Assembly (NCBI GenBank): GCA_013420905.1
Contig: JAAXNY010000006.1
Location: forward strand, 2,046,001-2,110,000
Direction of reading: 5' to 3'
Source: Collybia mongolica
Taxonomy: Eukaryota > Basidiomycota > Agaricomycetes > Agaricales > Clitocybaceae
DNA: 64,000 bases
Numbering within the stretch: the first letter of the stretch is position 1; the number at the start of each line of letters is the position of its first letter. Under the pieces are notes generated by a model. It was not told the origin of the DNA and did no database searches. It was given only the letters and a program-made list of their open reading frames with translations. Positions 9,833-21,323 of the stretch are shown piece by piece. A program made the translations under genes and the position numbers.

Positions 9833-10429
9833 TCACGGTTTGCTCAGTGGACTCGGAATCTCTTTGTCAACATCTTCCTCTCTAGTACCCAAGACACTCA
9901 TCAATTCCTTTCGTCCGAACATGTGAGCAGCCTGTATGGCGTTCGGTGTCCCAAGTCGAGGATCAGCACCCATTCCTGCCAATACTCGTACCACTTCGTC
10001 GTGTCCTTTGAAAACAGCACCTGCTATCATGGACTGCCCCATGTCATTCAATCTGTTGGGATCTGCCCCACGTTGGAGTAACTCTCTGGTGAGTTCCACG
10101 TGCCCAGCATATGCGGCAAGCATCATCAGGGTGTTTCCTGGCAATCGTCCCAGATGGCTCAAATAAATATGTATCCTAAGAAATCAAGGGTATTGATCAT
10201 ACCTTTATCATTGGTGAGGTTCACAGGCAATCCTGCATCAACAGCTGTAAGCAGGAGTGTAGAGGTGCCTTCTCGTGCTGCTTCGAACATGCGATGTGCA
10301 AAATCAAGAGTTTCTGCAGGTAACGTTGGTACAGAGACATCTGGTTGACCCGTAGCCGGTTGATCTACTTTGGACTGCCAACCCTTGAATCAGCCAACAA
10401 CACTGAGCTAGCTAGAATGGACAAACCAT
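9833..10429 (-). CDS. Small ankyrin-repeat protein (159 aa)
   Basis: Exons in coding order are 10429-10427 (ATG alone), 10374-10203 and 10137-9833. The protein contains about three ankyrin units, for example DKGNTLMMLAAYAGHVEL and ELLQRGADPNRLNDMG, with a short N-terminal helix (MFEAAREG) before them. Small proteins of this kind usually act as protein-binding adaptors; no specific role can be given. The ATG-only exon is chosen because MSK then joins the only open frame; the in-frame TGA before 10374 rules out a longer exon. No other domain is visible. Confidence 0.7.
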
Positions 10430-10664
10430 GCCCAATTGTCAGGTCAATTGATTGGTGGGTGATTAAGATTAACCGATTAGAAGTGAATAAACGTTGGGTG
10501 ACAATGTCCACTTGATTGCTAATCGAACCTGGCGATCAACCTCTATTGAGAATCATTACGGTACGGGTTATATATGTTGTATCAGTGTATCTCCGGTGGT
10601 GATTGTATAAATGGGTATCAAGGAAAGCAACAAATATAGGTGCAGTTACAAGAAAAAAATCAAA

Positions 10665-13125
10665 TTAATCATCGTCCCCAGCACCGCTCATCCCAGCACT
10701 CCAAACAGTGCTGCCACTGCCACTGCCACCTGCACTCCTTCTACTTCTCTTACCTCCGATACTTCTTGGAGTAATTTCGGTAAATCCACTGTTGCCCCCT
10801 CGAGCAATCTCTGCACTCAGTGACCGCTCGTGCGCGTCCAATGCCGCAAGCGAGCTCTGTGCCTCGGCGTGTTCCAAAGCTTCTTGCGTGAGGTTTGACC
10901 CCATCCCTTGTCCCACGCTGTGTGGGTCTGCTGATGGGGCAGAACGGTCCGACGATGTATCAGAATACTCAGTCGTTCTCGCCCCAAAGAACGAAAACCG
11001 GCGATTATTGTTGGGAGGAGGCGTTCCAGTGGAGGAGGATTTCTGTACGGGTACGGCTGGAAATGCAAAAGTTTGAGTTTGCTGAGGTGTTTGTGGTTGT
11101 ATTCCCATCAGCTTCATCGTGGCATTCAGACGCTCTCTCTCTCGTCGGTCGTCCTCGTCCTCCTGAGTGTCCAACTTGCGCGCACCTGTTACCGAGCTGG
11201 TACCAGGTCTTAATGTTAGTTGGCGCAAATTTGAGTCTGGTTTCTTCTCGGTTGCATTGAAAAGTGAGAAGCTCTTCCAGTCAAATGAAAGGGAGCGGCG
11301 CTGTGTTTTCGGATTCGGCTGACCAAGTTTAGGTGTTGCAGTCAATGGTGGGGAGAAGCGAGTGTCGACAGTGGGCATGGGACTGGATGATGAACGTTCC
11401 ACAACAACAGATTGCGGTCGGGGCTTAGGGTGCGAAGTGGAAACGGATTTCTGGACAACCGAGTAAGGCACTGCGGTGGATGGTGTCTGCTGTTTATCGT
11501 AGTCGACTGCAAGGACATGCTCGAAGCCCTCCTGAGAAATTATGCGATCAATAATCTTCGATGCATATAGGGATAGAGCTTTATTAGCGTCTTTGAGAGA
11601 TTTGACTTCTGTTCGAAGAGCATCAATATCATTGGCTGAACCGCTGGGTTCCAATCCTTGCATATCGGACAGGGAAGCCTTCCTGCCATCAGAACCCTTC
11701 TTAGATCGTCTACCCTTGAGGTTGAGGGGGGAGCGGTCGCGATCGTCAATGGTGTTTCCGGACAAGATATCCTTATTCTCGGCACGCCCAAGTTCAGCGG
11801 CAAGGTCAAGGCCAGGGCCAGTGATTGGTAGATCCGCAAGGGTCTCTCCACGGGGAGCACTCGACGCCGAGACGGTTCGTTTACGATTCGATTTAGGTAT
11901 ATGGCGAGACGTCGGGGAACTGGTGTCTCGAGAGTCTGGGCTTCGCCGTAGCTCTTGCTCGAGACTATCTTCCAAAAGCTCCTCTTCAACCCTATCAAGA
12001 ATACTTCTGCCAGCACTTCGTAAACTGCCAACATCAGTATTCTCTGTGCCATCTTCTCCGTCGTCATCCTCGTCATCATTTTCGTCGCTGCTCTCACCTC
12101 CAACTTGTCTCATGAGATCGAACTGACCACTCAAGGTCTTCTCTCGCAAGAGTATCATGTAGCTTTCATTCTCTTCCTGCAGCTCATGGTTGACTCTTTT
12201 GAGATCTACGAGCTGAGTTTGGAGAAGTATAAGAGTACTCTGAAGAGAAGAATATGACGTTGAAAGGGTGGAAAGTTCTAGTTTTAGGGAGGTCATTTCG
12301 GCAGGTTCAGCTTCAGGATCGTTGACGTCCTGATGAGGGATGGGTATGACCTGCTGGGGAAACTGTGCTTCAATGAGTTCATCCTCAGCTTCATCTTCCA
12401 GTTCTGATTCCGCAGAAACAGATATAGGCTCTGGTTGTTTTCGCGTTTGTGTGAGCGATTGGATCCGAGATTTAAGGTGTTGCTCATTGTCGTAGAAGGC
12501 TTGACGCTCTGCTTCAAAGGTGGCCATCTAATAAATCTACCATAAGCCTTTAATGAAAAGGGATGACAGAAAGGGGGAAACCAACCTGTTCGTTGTATCT
12601 TCGTTGAACATCTCTTTTCTCTTTCTCCAGCTCACGGACTTGGGCTCTAAGCTTTTCAGTAATGTCGATTCTTTGGGCAAGCTCGACTTCTGATCGCGAT
12701 TGTTCGGCATACAGTTCGTTTATCCGCGTTTCTGCAGAGTTGAGGGCCGAGGTGAGGTTGTCGTTCTCTGACGTGAGGTCGAGGATGGTCTGATCCTTAT
12801 TTTGGATTTGCACCAAAAGCTGAGGATCGGTAAGGTTTTGTGGAATAGTACCGATACTGCTGGATATCCATACCTGTTCCTTCTGATCTGTCTCCTGCTT
12901 CAGTGAAGCAGAAAGGGACTCTCGTGTTTCCCCGTTCAGAAGCAGTGGTGCCTTCGAAGATGGTCGGCGACTGACACCCGCTGAGTTCAGGGAAGAAGGA
13001 ACGCGTTGTGAGGCGGCTGACCGGGCGGTAGGCCCCCTTGTGACAGAGGATGGTGGCAGGGTGGGTGACGCAGACAGAGGGCGCCTAGATGGGGGTGGGG
13101 GTCGAGGAGGGGCGGTGGTCGCCAT
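10665..13125 (-). CDS. Long coiled-coil protein of unknown function (782 aa)
   Basis: Exons are 13125-12874, 12819-12586 and 12527-10665. The N-terminal 60 residues are Pro/Ser-rich. Heptad-rich coiled coil follows (QIQNKDQTILDLTSENDN, TEKLRAQVRELEKEKRDV, then FEAERQAFYDNEQHLKSR). A second coil around STLILLQTQLVDLKRVN precedes KTLSGQFDLM. The remainder is Ser-rich, acidic in places (DENDDEDDDGEDG) and probably disordered. The 54-nt intron at 12820-12873 keeps the frame, so it could be retained. Such proteins often serve cytoskeletal or septation scaffolds in fungi, but I do not recognise a named family. It is divergent from the XRCC2-like gene, with 143 bp between the start codons. Confidence 0.75.
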
Positions 13126-13268
13126 ATTGTTCGTTGTCGTAATGATCGTTATGTACTTATGTGAGTAAGTAGAATTGAGAGGGAGAGTTGAAAGACGGCC
13201 GACATATGCATTGCATGGATCAACTGCCACCTGAGGCCTGGTTTCCAAGCCATCAGATCCGTTGACTC
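13126..13268. promoter_or_regulatory. Probable bidirectional promoter (coiled-coil protein / XRCC2-like)
   Basis: The start codons of the two divergent genes are only 143 bp apart, so regulatory sequence must be shared or overlapping. No TATA box or known motif was clear. Confidence 0.45.
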
Positions 13269-14297
13269 ATGCTTGACCACATCCATTCTGATACTCTTTC
13301 CCATGTAAGTCACCCCTCACTTCTCTGTGCATACCCTACAGATCTTCTAGGCCCTTAGTTACTCACAGCAGTCAACCTGAAACTTTCTCGTGACACATCA
13401 TCGTCCTCGTCGTTGTCCTGTGGAGATGTCGTTCAAGTTCAAGGCCCACCATCATCAGGAAAGACACATCTACTTTACTCGCTTCTCATCAATTGCATAA
13501 TTCCTCATTCCTATCAATCTACTCTCTTAGCGGGATGGGCAAAAGCAGCCGTTGTCTTTGATATGGATGCTGGTTTTGATCCCATCCGTTTCAACCAACT
13601 CCTCCTTGGCAGGCTGACTCGTCTATTGCCTGACTCTCACACGGCACAGTCCATCGCCCAAGAATCTTTACGGAGACTGTATATATTTCGCCCTACTTCC
13701 TCAGCCCAGCTTGCTGCGACTATTATCCACCTTCCCAAGTATCATGTTGCTCATTTCCCCAGATTTGCAATTGGATTGGTCGCGGTCGACTCTATGAGTG
13801 CCTTGTACTGGCCCGACCGGTTTGCCGCTGAGCGCATGCAAACGGGATCATTCCCTACAGCGCGTGAAAAGGATTCTTTAGAGGTTAATCTTTCCCTACG
13901 CCGCGTCTTGATCGCTCTGAAACTATTCCACTCCACACACGGGAGCATGGTCGTTCTGAACAACTGGGACATCTATCCCATCCCCGGTACCACCCCAGAG
14001 ATCTATCAACAGCATCTGCATTCCTCTTCAAATCCCTTCATGATCGTTCCACCCTCCACCTTTGGTCATGCGGGAACGTTACTTTTTCAAGATTATCTGC
14101 CTTTGACGTATCATATCACCATATCACCTCTTCCTTCACCCCGATTCCAGAGTGGTGTATCTCTGGAGGAAGTCAAGGACCAAGAGGCCAACAGGAGGCC
14201 GGTTGATGAATTCATTGGCCTTATCAAAACTCCAAAACATGCGGTGGATAAATTTAAATTCCATATAACGCCGAATCATGTCTCGGTGAATCTGTAG
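13269..14297 (+). CDS. XRCC2-like RAD51 paralogue (324 aa)
   Basis: Exons 13269-13304 and 13359-14297. After a Ser-rich leader comes CGDVVQVQGPPSSGKTHLLY with a Walker A motif (GPPSSGKT), then AAVVFDMDAGFDPIRF and a Walker B-like strand FAIGLVAVDSMSALYW. These match the RecA core of XRCC2 in order and spacing (GDVVEFHG..., LDSLSAFYW in the animal protein). RAD51 paralogues help load RAD51 on DNA in homologous recombination in the nucleus. The exon 1 start (MLDHIHSDTLSH) is supported by a good GTAAGT donor. Other RAD51 paralogues are possible, but the start of the core fits XRCC2 best. Confidence 0.7.
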
Positions 14298-14730
14298 TCA
14301 TCATGTAGTTATGTACTCGGTTTCTACCGTGCAGTGACTATATAGGCTCTAACAGGGGGGATGATCTCATTTCGCATAGCCTCTGTATAATCAATAGATA
14401 TATCTCCTTGGTGTCATCCTGTGGCAAGGAGCCAAACGCAACTAGATGGTGTCCGTTGTGAGGGAACATACTAATTTTGGCCACCAACAATAGTAGGGGG
14501 TTTAACGTCTTGTTCGGCCAAGCCAACGCCCTCTGTTTTGGTGGATGATTTCAAGATGTGGGAATTTCAGCTTGATACGCAGAGGTAGTACGGCTACATG
14601 TTGCGATACAGATACAAGAGAGCAGAACTATTAGCTATGACGACTGATAGAGGTATGTGGGTACCGGTGGTATAGTGGTATCATGGATTAATGCAGGTAG
14701 TGGATAAAGAAAGTCATAACGATAATCCGA
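14298..14730. other. Convergent 3' intergenic, no feature recognised
   Basis: Separates the ends of two convergent genes; short ORFs here have no recognisable content. Confidence 0.5.
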
Positions 14731-16598
14731 TTAGAGTGATGTTCCATATATCTGGTCCAGTTGAGTCCTAAAGGTTTCTTCCACAGCCTTGCGCCGAACG
14801 TTACCTTTAGTCGCAGTTCGTGGCAAGGTATTCGGGGGTACAACAACAATCATTTTGGTAGACGTGATCCGTTCATGAACATACCGCCGAGAATGGAATT
14901 GGCGAGTTTTTCGGATAATTTCCTTCTTAAGCTTTTCCTTATCCAAATCTCCAGCCGGTTCAACGAACATGACAGGCGATGGGCGACCCGAGCCGACCAC
15001 TACGCACTCAGTGATCAGAGTTCCACACATGGTTCGGACATTGTCCTCGATAGCTCTAAGGGTTAGAGATGTGAAAATACTGATCTAGATAGAAGAGCTT
15101 CTCCTGCTTACTTGGTATCGCATCGTAGGCTGTTTTCCGATTTAATCCAATCGTCATCTCGTCCGCGGAACACATATGACCCAGGTGCAACTTCTTGAAA
15201 AAGGTCTCCGGTGTGGAAATCCCCATCAGAATGTCTTAATGAGACATGCGGACAATCCACAGAACTTGCTAAAATGACGAGCTCGAATAATGTCGCCGTT
15301 GATTGATAGCCTATTTCAACATTTGCCGGGGTTACTGCGCGGAATTCATAGGAAACACCTTCAATAGGTCGGAGAAGTGGGGCGTTCGTGCCTTTCCCTC
15401 CAACAGAGAGTAGCATTGCACCGCACTCTGTGCTGCCGAAGAGATTCTGTGATGAAGTGGGTCGAAAAACGGGTATAGACAAAAAAGAGTGCTGCAAACC
15501 TTAAGTGGTATGCCGTTCTTGTATGCCCAAACTTCCTCGTCACGAGGTAACGGAAGGCCGCTGTATAACACCTCGTCCAAACTGGACAACACGGATAGAA
15601 GCTTCACGTCACTTCGGGATTTACGAAGGTGAACGGCGAGGAAAGCAGCAAATTGGTTCAGGCGGTTAAGACCACATCGTGAAACCATGTCGATGAGCTC
15701 CTCAGAAGAAAAGGCGATGGCCGTTGGCTGTATAACACATCCCCCATGCTGAAGGCTACCGATGAGCACTATGAAAAATAAGTTAGAGGTAAAACTAGTC
15801 TGCTGGTTGACTCACTGAATGTCTGGCCGATGTGGCACATGCTTCCCCTGTAAAACAATTCAAATATTAGTGACGTTGAGATGCGGAGTAGAGAGATTTC
15901 CTACATCCAGACAGTGACATCCTGCCGTCCGCTAACGTGAGGACGTGCCGCCTGGTTTGACTTAAGAACAACGCCATCTACCCACCGATAACTGCACGGC
16001 ACGAGCTTTGGGCTCCCGGAGGTAGAACCACTGGTATGAAAAATGAATGCAATGTCGTCCTCTGCGAAAATGATCTCTGCGAGAGATTCACTTGCATCAC
16101 ACTCTCTGGGGAATACAGCCAGGTAGGTAGGTAGTAGGCAATCATCTAAGTTTGCACATATTGTGGAATCGTAGATCAGAGCCTTTGCGTTGGCCCGTTG
16201 TAATAATTCATATATTATCTCGGGGTTTGGGAGTCTGAGGCTGAATAATTGGGGGATATATCCGGCCCTGGAGATACCATAGATGTGAAGGACATCCGTG
16301 TATGTAAAGCCACCAATCCTACAGAGGGGATCAGATGAACGGCTGATACAACGAGTTGTTTCCACAGAACCCACCAAAGTCCAATGACGGAGCGACGCGG
16401 AATGGTATTGGCCTTAAATTTCCTTGTCCAATACTTCGCCGCTGACTCAATGTCGGCTAAAAACTGTCTGTAAGAAACTGAACGCCATTCCTCTATGGCG
16501 TTGTCTGATGAAGCGCCCAACCGCGGTGTCTTGAAGACGGGGGACGACGGATAGAGGGCGGCGCTGGCGTTAAGGACAGTAAGATGGGAGTTGAGCAT
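14731..16598 (-). CDS. AMP-forming ligase, stand-alone adenylation domain (532 aa)
   Basis: Exons in coding order are 16598-16375, 16318-15905, 15847-15816, 15768-15500, 15446-15112 and 15055-14731. ANL-superfamily motifs are present: FHTSGSTSGSPK (phosphate loop), NLFGSTECGAM (A5), FHTGDLF (A7), then FRGRDDDWIKSEN and PRTATKGNVRRKA carrying the hinge and catalytic lysine. The sequence resembles the adenylation part of basidiomycete NRPS-like proteins, but no carrier, thioesterase or reductase domain follows before the stop. It should activate a carboxylic acid with ATP, either to a CoA thioester or for transfer in trans. The substrate is not predictable. Neighbouring genes are not biosynthetic, so a cluster is not supported. 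Confidence 0.8.
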
Positions 16599-17339
16599 AG
16601 GTTTGCGGGAAAGTGGGGTGGTAATAGGTTAGTTGTATAGAACTTACCATATATATACGCAGACGAAGAGAGTAGTTATTCCGAGTCAAGATATCGGGGG
16701 CGGTGGACATGTCCATGAAAAGGCATATCGTAGTTAGGGCCCGTCGTTGATTAGGATAGCCTCGTATGTCGAAATCAAGTCGAGATCAAATTGAAATGCA
16801 GGTATGGAGGGACCAAGCAGGTACAACCCCCGATGGTGTGTGCCAAATATGGCATGAAATGTAGCTGTGATTGACCACCGGTGGTAACATTTGTCAAACA
16901 GGGGCATGCGCCGATGTTTAGGCAAGATCCACGTTGGATCTCAGCAAACTATGCCGAGTGAAATGTTCCTGGTGGAATCATAATGAGTCAATTATATCGA
17001 GGCAATGCTCTGGCATAGATTGAAATCCACCATAAAAACCTTGCGGCTGCGTCGCAAGAGTCACTAGTCACGAACCACAATATCTAAACTACCGTGCTTC
17101 ACGGAAAATATCGCGACTGGTCACGTGCACAGCCTCTTTGTCGTGCTGATTATAGCAGTTTCACAGCATTCAGACTTATGATTGCACTCGGTTGATCTCA
17201 TTTGCGACCATGAGTATCTAGCTGATATCATCGTAGATGCCTGAATGGCTTGGTAAGGTTGGCGGGAAGTCCACGGATAAATTTTCGCACATACATTGTC
17301 GGATCAAAATTAGCCGGTATGTAATCTTATCCATTATTA
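16599..17339. other. Intergenic between the ligase and the transposon nest
   Basis: A short minus-strand ORF at 16734-16925 has no supporting feature. Nothing else recognised. Confidence 0.45.
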
Positions 17340-17349
17340 TCTACACCTA

Positions 17350-19582
17350 CAGTCAACTCCCTTATAATCCATACCCAACTCCCTTATAATCCATACCTCA
17401 GATAACCCATACTCCCTCAAACCCATAGGAATTTCAATCTCCCAAGTTGGTTTGCAGGAAGAATCCATCCATAACCTGTATCTCCCTCATATCCTGTAAC
17501 CCATACCTTTTTATTAGAATACCAGTCTTACACTTGTACATTTAGGGCTTGGATGGACTAAAATTAAGCTAGTGTATGCAACCAGTACCCCAATGACACA
17601 CCTTATTGTGCTAATTTCTGTAAGGGAAGTGCATACATGCCCCACATCTAGTTGCTTGGATGTACCTCACATTATTGTATACTTACCTATATGCCACTGT
17701 ATGCTTCAAGACTACCTTGGCATAATCCTACCTACCCTGTGACACACCTCCTACCCCTTTTGCAGCTACTAGTTCTCTCCTTACTGATGTGTTACATCTA
17801 TATCATTTGCACAGCCCTAGCAGGCTGATATAGGCTTCCAACTTGCTTCCATAGTATTTCCTGATGTACCAATATGGATGGGGCTGTGATTGTGGATGGC
17901 GCCTTTGCAATAACCTAGGCCTGGATCCTTCCCTTGAAATGAAGCTTGCTTAGTCCCTTGGTGCCCCCTTTCCTGTGTGGCTGAGTATTGCTGTTTATAT
18001 TGCTCTCCCCTTTGGACACTCTGTAAGGGGCCGTGTTACACCAAGTGCCCAGAGGGGGGTTCCAAACCAGGCAATGATACTATCCCAGAGCCTTGAACTC
18101 TAGATATATTTCTATGGAACGGCAGGTCTTGTGATACTAGGTATCCTCAACTCAGGCCTTCAATGATAATTGGTCTCAGGTTTCAACTGGGTACCAATAC
18201 TATCAAGTCCTTAGATAGATTTTACTTTCTTTTGATGATATTGACTCAGAAGGACACTTTTCTCTAATGTCACTACAACTGTTTGGTCATATTGACAAAT
18301 GGGCAATTCAATAGGGCTCTGATTCTCTGGTAACTAATTGTATCTACAAGGTATATGTAAGGAATGGATGAGCCAAGACAGCCCACTATCATAAAAGAGA
18401 GTGGCAAATACTATAACAACTGGTAAGTGGTAGTAGCAAAAGCCATAGGGCTTAGGGTTTAGTAGGGTCTTGGAAGCTGGGCCTTATCTTCATCAGTGGA
18501 TGGGTGCCTGGGAGGAGGAGTACTCCTATTCTTGGTTGCTTTTTTGTCAGGGCTTGGCATGCCAATCTCTTGATACACATTGGCTAATTCTCTCAGAGCA
18601 TCAGGATGTCTAGTCCTTCCATGATCCAAGTTCTGATATCCTCTCAATCATTAGAAACCATCCCAAGTCCATCTATAAACTTGGTATGAATGTGGACCTG
18701 TCATGAGTCCAGATACCCTTCTTGCTACAGTCCTTCTCAAGTATATTTTGTCATGCATCATATTGTATAGACCATACTTCATCTATACTTTCTCTATACC
18801 CTTGGTAGGTGATCCTGTCCTTAGATAGTCTTCACAATGTATACAACCCTTGCCTGGGATGTTCCTTAGGCATGAGGTCATCTTGCTACTATTATGTCCA
18901 TTGACATATAAAGGCACCTGGCCCAATGAATAGACTCATAATGATGATCATACTCATTATCTGGTTCCCTTCTGTCTCAAGGCAACTAAGTGGTCTCACT
19001 ATGATTATCAGATTGGGTTCTATTCCATAATCCTTCATTATCCCTGGCATGCATCATTACAACATGCTTTGTTAGCACAAAATCATAAATTTTGAGTGCA
19101 GGCAATTGCCCATCATATTACCAGGGGTAAACCATCAGTAAGGAGTAAGGGATGTGCCACAAGGTAGATAAGATTACACTGAGATAGTCTTGAGGTATAC
19201 AGTGGCATATAAGTATCTATATGATAAAACAAGGTATATCTAAGCAACTAGATGTAGGTACATATGCACTCCCCTTCCTTACAATTTCATCATTCCCCAA
19301 CACATTAACAAGTTTTATGATCCTCTTGCACACAATTTGGAGGGACTCCTAGCTGCATTCATGCATCAAATGTGTTTGGAGGAGTTTTGCAACATGGCTT
19401 CTAGTCACTTAATAGACTATTTTGCTTGAAAATAGTTTATGATACCCTACAGAGTGTTAGTAGAATATTGTTTTACATATTTTTAAACTCTTTTATAGTT
19501 TCTCTCATCTAGCCTGTACTCCCTCATAACCCATACCCCCTCTCACACCACTATGGGCTATGGGTTATGAGGGAGTTGACTG
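17350..19582. mobile_element. pogo/Tc1-like non-autonomous element with long inverted arms (2233 bp)
   Basis: Ends CAGTCAACTCCC (17350) and GGGAGTTGACTG (to 19582), flanked by TA on both sides (17348-49, 19583-84), the hallmark of the Tc1/mariner/pogo superfamily. The inverted match is not only terminal: about 17580-17760 is recognisably the reverse complement of 19125-19290 (shared ACATCTAGTTGCTT and TATATGCCACTGTAT blocks), so each arm is roughly 400 bp, diverged. The left end also repeats AACTCCCTTATAATCCATAC in tandem. The 1.3-kb centre has no intact transposase. A 62-codon ORF at 18647-18459 (minus) could be a relic, which I cannot identify. Confidence 0.65.
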
Positions 19583-19785
19583 TAGACTGTCCAGGGTCCA
19601 GTCTGGGTCAGGTTCAACCTATTGTTGCTGGACCTAGCCCTGGCCCTGAGGGCTGGGCCACCTCCTTGTCAGACCTGGCCTTCTGATAGAGGGTCAGGGC
19701 AAGGCCAGGTTGGTCCAAGGCTGACCTCAGGTCAACCAGGTCCAGTGGTAAAAAAAAAATCTTGTTCAGTAGTCTGGAAAGATGT

Positions 19786-20307
19786 CCAAGGGGGTTTCAG
19801 GAAAAAAATTCCCCATATCAGGTTGATTTTTTTTCTAAGGACCTTGAGGGGGGAACTAACTAACAGTGGTGGGAAATAATTTCCAAATAAGGATATACTA
19901 GGAAGCACCCTTATTGCCCTACTGTCACCGCTGCCATCCTAGACATCTCTGACTGTTCCCACTTGCCTCGCATGCTTTGCAGACCCAACTGCTAATGGAG
20001 TACTCCAGGTCAACACATTGGAGGTGGTACTATAGGCCATTTCAGTGGTATGTGACTCGCTTTTGAGGAATGTTTCAAAACTCACCCATCCTGTCTTGCA
20101 TTCTGCACCTGCCATCCTCTCTTGGCACTTCTCTTCCAAAAAGGGAGCTGTCGGTGAGCTTCGCTTGCATCAAAACACTACCCTGCACCTCTGCTTGGGT
20201 TGCTGGGCACCTGATCACATGATTACAAAAAAAATATTTTAATGACCTCAGGGGGCCAACTAACTAACCGTCCTGATATGGTAAATTCAAACTCCAAAAC
20301 CCCCTTG
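19786..20307. mobile_element. MITE inside hAT copy 2 (522 bp)
   Basis: The ends are CCAAGGGGGTTT (19786) and AAACCCCCTTG (to 20307). The inverted match extends with gaps through a CCATATCAGG block and an AACTAACTAAC block. The flanks AAGATGT (19779-19785 and 20308-20314) are direct repeats. Copy 1 of the hAT element lacks this insert at the same place: it runs straight through the equivalent of GATGTCTACTGCT, giving an empty-site control. No coding capacity. The 6-7 bp duplication does not settle the superfamily. Confidence 0.7.
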
Positions 20308-20962
20308 AAGATGTCTACTGCTAATCCATACCATAATTAATGTCTATCAAGTAATCTCAACTATTTTCCAATAAATTATCCTAGTATTTTCACTCCTTGT
20401 ACATCTGGATCATCAGAGAAGTGCTATCAGCTTCTGTTCCAAAGCTGCTTGACATTAGGAATTTGACCAAAATTATTGATTACTAAAATTACAACAAGAA
20501 TTATTATTTTTTGAGGTTTAATCTTGTATTCTCCATTCTCCCACTGTTTGCCCCGACAATTTTGTAGCACTTTCACCACCTGCCAATATATAAGGCCAGC
20601 CAGATCTGATTTGGGTCCAGCCCAAGGGCCAGGTCAGTACTTATGGTGACTCTGGCCCTGCCCAAAGGGGCCAATCCACTCATATGCTGGCCCTTGGGGT
20701 CAGCCCCAGGTTGGCTTGTCCTGGCCTGGACTGCAGAGTTTATCTACTGTTACAAATTCCCTACTCACGTGCCCTTATCATTTCTTTTCTTACATACTAC
20801 TGATTGCTGGATACTTATCGACTCTTATCTTTCAAAGGCCCATATATGCACTTCCTTTCCCATGCTTATTCATCCTTTGAATTACGCTTACTCATTCTCA
20901 TCTTAGCTTACTCATTTCTTTATCTATAACCAATAGCGTAAACCACGCTTATCAGACTCTTA

Positions 20963-21173
20963 CAGTGGCTCAAAAAACTGCCCCAATGTTTGTACATTTT
21001 TGAAAGATCAATATGGTATGAAGTGCTGACATAAGCAGGGGACCTGGGGTAATTATGTAAGATACTATGACATCGTGGCTTTCCAATGGACCCTGGATCA
21101 TGTGATTTGGATCAATATCCATTAAGCTATAAGCCAAACAAAATGGTTACTTATTGGGGCAGTTTTTTGACCC
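20963..21173. repeat. Left terminal inverted repeat of the Tc1 element
   Basis: A 211-bp repeat matched by 22353-22563 in reverse. Each repeat itself begins with CTCAAAAAACTGCCCC and ends with the same motif inverted (GGGGCAGTTTTTTGAC), so four copies of the motif are present, probably transposase binding sites as in IR/DR-type Tc1 elements. Confidence 0.9.
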
Positions 21174-21323
21174 TTATCTTATTTTCCATTATTCTGGCAT
21201 TTATGATCCAATGCAAGAACATTATGGACTGTGGGAAGAATAAACAATGTCATGTGACTTTATTTGTATCAATTTGACATGTTGGAATTGGTTCAATCAT
21301 CTTCTTGACCTCTTACCACCATC

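Larger units (their letters stand above)
17348..20742. mobile_element. hAT-type element, copy 2, split by two nested insertions
   Basis: Its left end is TA at 17348-17349, interrupted by a pogo-like element, and continues at 19583 with TAGACTGTCC. Its right end (20590-20742) is a clear inverted match to the left end of copy 1 at 5540, sharing AAGGGCCAGCATATGAGTGG-type blocks and the 'ggcaggtggtgaaagtgcta' stretch. Right flank TCTACTCT (20743-20747 continued at 29295) against left flank TCTACACC (17340-17347) is a 6-of-8 match to an 8-bp target duplication. Removing the two insertions leaves about 640 bp, close to the 594 bp of copy 1. It carries no transposase. Confidence 0.65.

Noticed and set aside
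10708..12126. Several long ORFs opposite or overlapping the coiled-coil gene
   Set aside because: They are Ser/Leu/Arg-rich shadow frames; the minus-strand frame is continuous, has coiled-coil periodicity and consistent splicing.
14731..16598. Secondary-metabolite gene cluster around the ligase
   Set aside because: Neighbours are DNA repair, ribosome biogenesis and repeats; no tailoring enzyme or transporter of that kind is adjacent.
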